Of a DNA stretch of 64,000 nt, positions 62,899 through 64,000 are shown in pieces. The first letter of the stretch is position 1. Each line of letters begins with the position of its first letter. The notes below the pieces were generated by a model that saw only the letters and a program-made list of their open reading frames with translations, had not been told where the DNA came from and made no database searches. The translations under genes and the position numbers were made by a program. Origin of the DNA: Streptomyces sp. NRRL WC-3605 (GTDB lineage Bacteria > Actinomycetota > Actinomycetes > Streptomycetales > Streptomycetaceae); contig NZ_LLZN01000039.1 in assembly GCF_001509795.1 (NCBI RefSeq), forward strand, positions 1 through 64,000, in the 5' to 3' direction.

Positions 62899-64000
62899 AT
62901 GGCCGACCCCTCCAGCTACCGCCCCAAGCCGGGACAGATCCCGGACTCCCCCGGGGTGTACAGGTTCCGCGACGAGCACCGCCGGGTGATCTACGTCGGA
63001 AAGGCGAAGAGCCTGCGCCAGCGCCTGGCGAACTACTTCCAGGACCTGGCGGGCCTGCACCCGCGCACCCGGTCGATGGTCACCACCGCCGCGTCCGTGG
63101 AGTGGACCGTCGTCTCCACCGAGGTCGAGGCGCTGCAGCTGGAGTACTCCTGGATCAAGGAGTTCGACCCCCGGTTCAACGTCAAGTACCGCGACGACAA
63201 GAGCTACCCGTACCTCGCGGTCACGATGAACGAGGAGTATCCGCGCGTGCAGGTGATGCGCGGTCACAAGAAGAAGGGCGTCAGGTACTTCGGTCCGTAC
63301 GCGCACGCGTGGGCGATCCGCGACACCGTCGACCTGCTCCTGCGGGTGTTCCCCGTACGCACCTGCTCGGCCGGCGTGTTCAAGAACGCCCGCCGCACCG
63401 GCCGGCCCTGCCTCCTCGGCTACATCGGCAAGTGCTCCGCGCCCTGTGTGGACCGGATCTCCACGGAGGACCACCGGGAGCTGGCCGACGAGTTCTGCGA
63501 CTTCATGACCGGCCGGACCAGCACCTACCTGCGCCGACTTGAGCGGCAGATGGGGGAGGCGGCCGAGGCGATGGAGTACGAGCGCGCCGCGCGTCTCCGG
63601 GACGACATCGGGGCGCTCAGGAAGGCCATGGAGAAGAGCGCCGTCGTGCTCGCCGACGCGACGGACGCCGACCTGATCGCGGTCGCCGAGGACGAGCTGG
63701 AGGCGGCCGTGCAGATCTTCCACGTCCGCGGCGGACGCGTGCGCGGCCAGCGCGGCTGGGTCACCGACAAGGTGGAGGAGATCACCACCGGCGCGCTCGT
63801 GGAGCACGCCCTCCAGCAGCTGTACGGCGAGGAGACCGGCGACGCGGTCCCCAAGGAGGTCCTCGTTCCGGCCCTGCCCGACCCGCTGGAGCCCGTGCAG
63901 GAGTGGCTGTCGGGGCGGCGGGGCGCCCAGGTCTCGCTGCGCGTGCCGCAGCGCGGCGACAAGCGCGCCCTGATGGAGACCGTCGAGCGCAACGCCCAGC
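62899..64000 (+). CDS. uvrC: Excinuclease ABC subunit C, N-terminal part (cut by window end)
   Basis: 367 codons are visible with no stop; the gene continues beyond 64000. ATG 62899 begins [23 protein letters not shown]. The GIY-YIG nuclease that makes the 3' incision is complete ([25 protein letters not shown], about 19-43). [20 protein letters not shown] and the UVR helix [21 protein letters not shown] (UvrB contact) follow. The RNase H-like domain for the 5' incision and the HhH motifs lie outside the window. Confidence 0.97.
   Translation, partial: MADPSSYRPKPGQIPDSPGVYRFRDEHRRVIYVGKAKSLRQRLANYFQDLAGLHPRTRSMVTTAASVEWTVVSTEVEALQLEYSWIKEFDPRFNVKYRDDKSYPYLAVTMNEEYPRVQVMRGHKKKGVRYFGPYAHAWAIRDTVDLLLRVFPVRTCSAGVFKNARRTGRPCLLGYIGKCSAPCVDRISTEDHRELADEFCDFMTGRTSTYLRRLERQMGEAAEAMEYERAARLRDDIGALRKAMEKSAVVLADATDADLIAVAEDELEAAVQIFHVRGGRVRGQRGWVTDKVEEITTGALVEHALQQLYGEETGDAVPKEVLVPALPDPLEPVQEWLSGRRGAQVSLRVPQRGDKRALMETVERNAQ

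Overview
The window is GC-rich actinobacterial chromosome, almost certainly Streptomyces or a close relative. The evidence is strong GC bias at third codon positions, frequent GTG starts, many genes transcribed without a leader, mycothiol-dependent enzymes, a WhiJ/DUF397/ATP-binding regulatory cluster, and a gene set (rpsA, coaE, uvrB, uvrA, uvrC) that I recognise as the conserved core of a Streptomyces chromosome. I see no insertion sequence, prophage, CRISPR array, tRNA or rRNA. Most of the region is ordinary housekeeping core.

Layout. 1-7.3 kb: a partly duplicated small ORF, a DUF4184 membrane protein, a secreted lytic transglycosylase, a 44-residue exported or membrane peptide, DUF3068 and the HrpB helicase. 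7.3-15.5 kb: a methyltransferase with no canonical start codon, rpsA with a consensus promoter, PAC2, coaE with a textbook leaderless promoter, TPR, DUF6343-like, DoxX, S4, a uracil-DNA glycosylase, and a coupled RidA/acetyltransferase pair whose second gene seems to start at CTG. 15.6-26.5 kb: nucleotidyltransferase, FUSC permease, amidohydrolase, DUF899, ABC exporter, and a WhiJ-like regulatory island (24 kb) with inverted-repeat operators. 26.5-43.7 kb: mixed metabolism and regulation, including a MocR regulator, a solitary GltD, a degenerate uridine-kinase-like protein, CorA, a PsuG/PfkB pair for pseudouridine breakdown, formaldehyde dehydrogenase, an MFS pump beside tandem repeats, Ogt, a secreted glycerophosphodiesterase and an MHYT sensor. 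43.7-51.3 kb: uvrB, then TerD, a TerD/FtsK-like fusion, TerC behind a manganese riboswitch, and a ChaA-type antiporter. 51.3-64 kb: MHS transporter, S66 peptidase, aroQ, MBL hydrolase, mycothiol-dependent isomerase, uvrA, a LacI/PfkB sugar operon with a perfect 30-bp operator, an XRE regulator, and uvrC cut by the window end.

How it fits together. The most striking signal is a promoter of the form (T)TGTCAnnG-N8-TAnnnT that I find upstream of ogt, uvrB, the TerD gene, uvrA and uvrC. It is the pattern of the LexA-independent (RecA-NDp / PafBC) DNA-damage promoter. In ogt, uvrB and uvrC it lies exactly 7 bases upstream of the ATG, so these mRNAs should be leaderless. It links alkyl-transfer repair, nucleotide excision repair and a tellurite-type (Ter) stress module that includes a TerD protein fused to an ATPase-like domain without a P-loop. 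TerC next door has its own promoter and riboswitch, so metal export and DNA-damage inputs meet at one locus.
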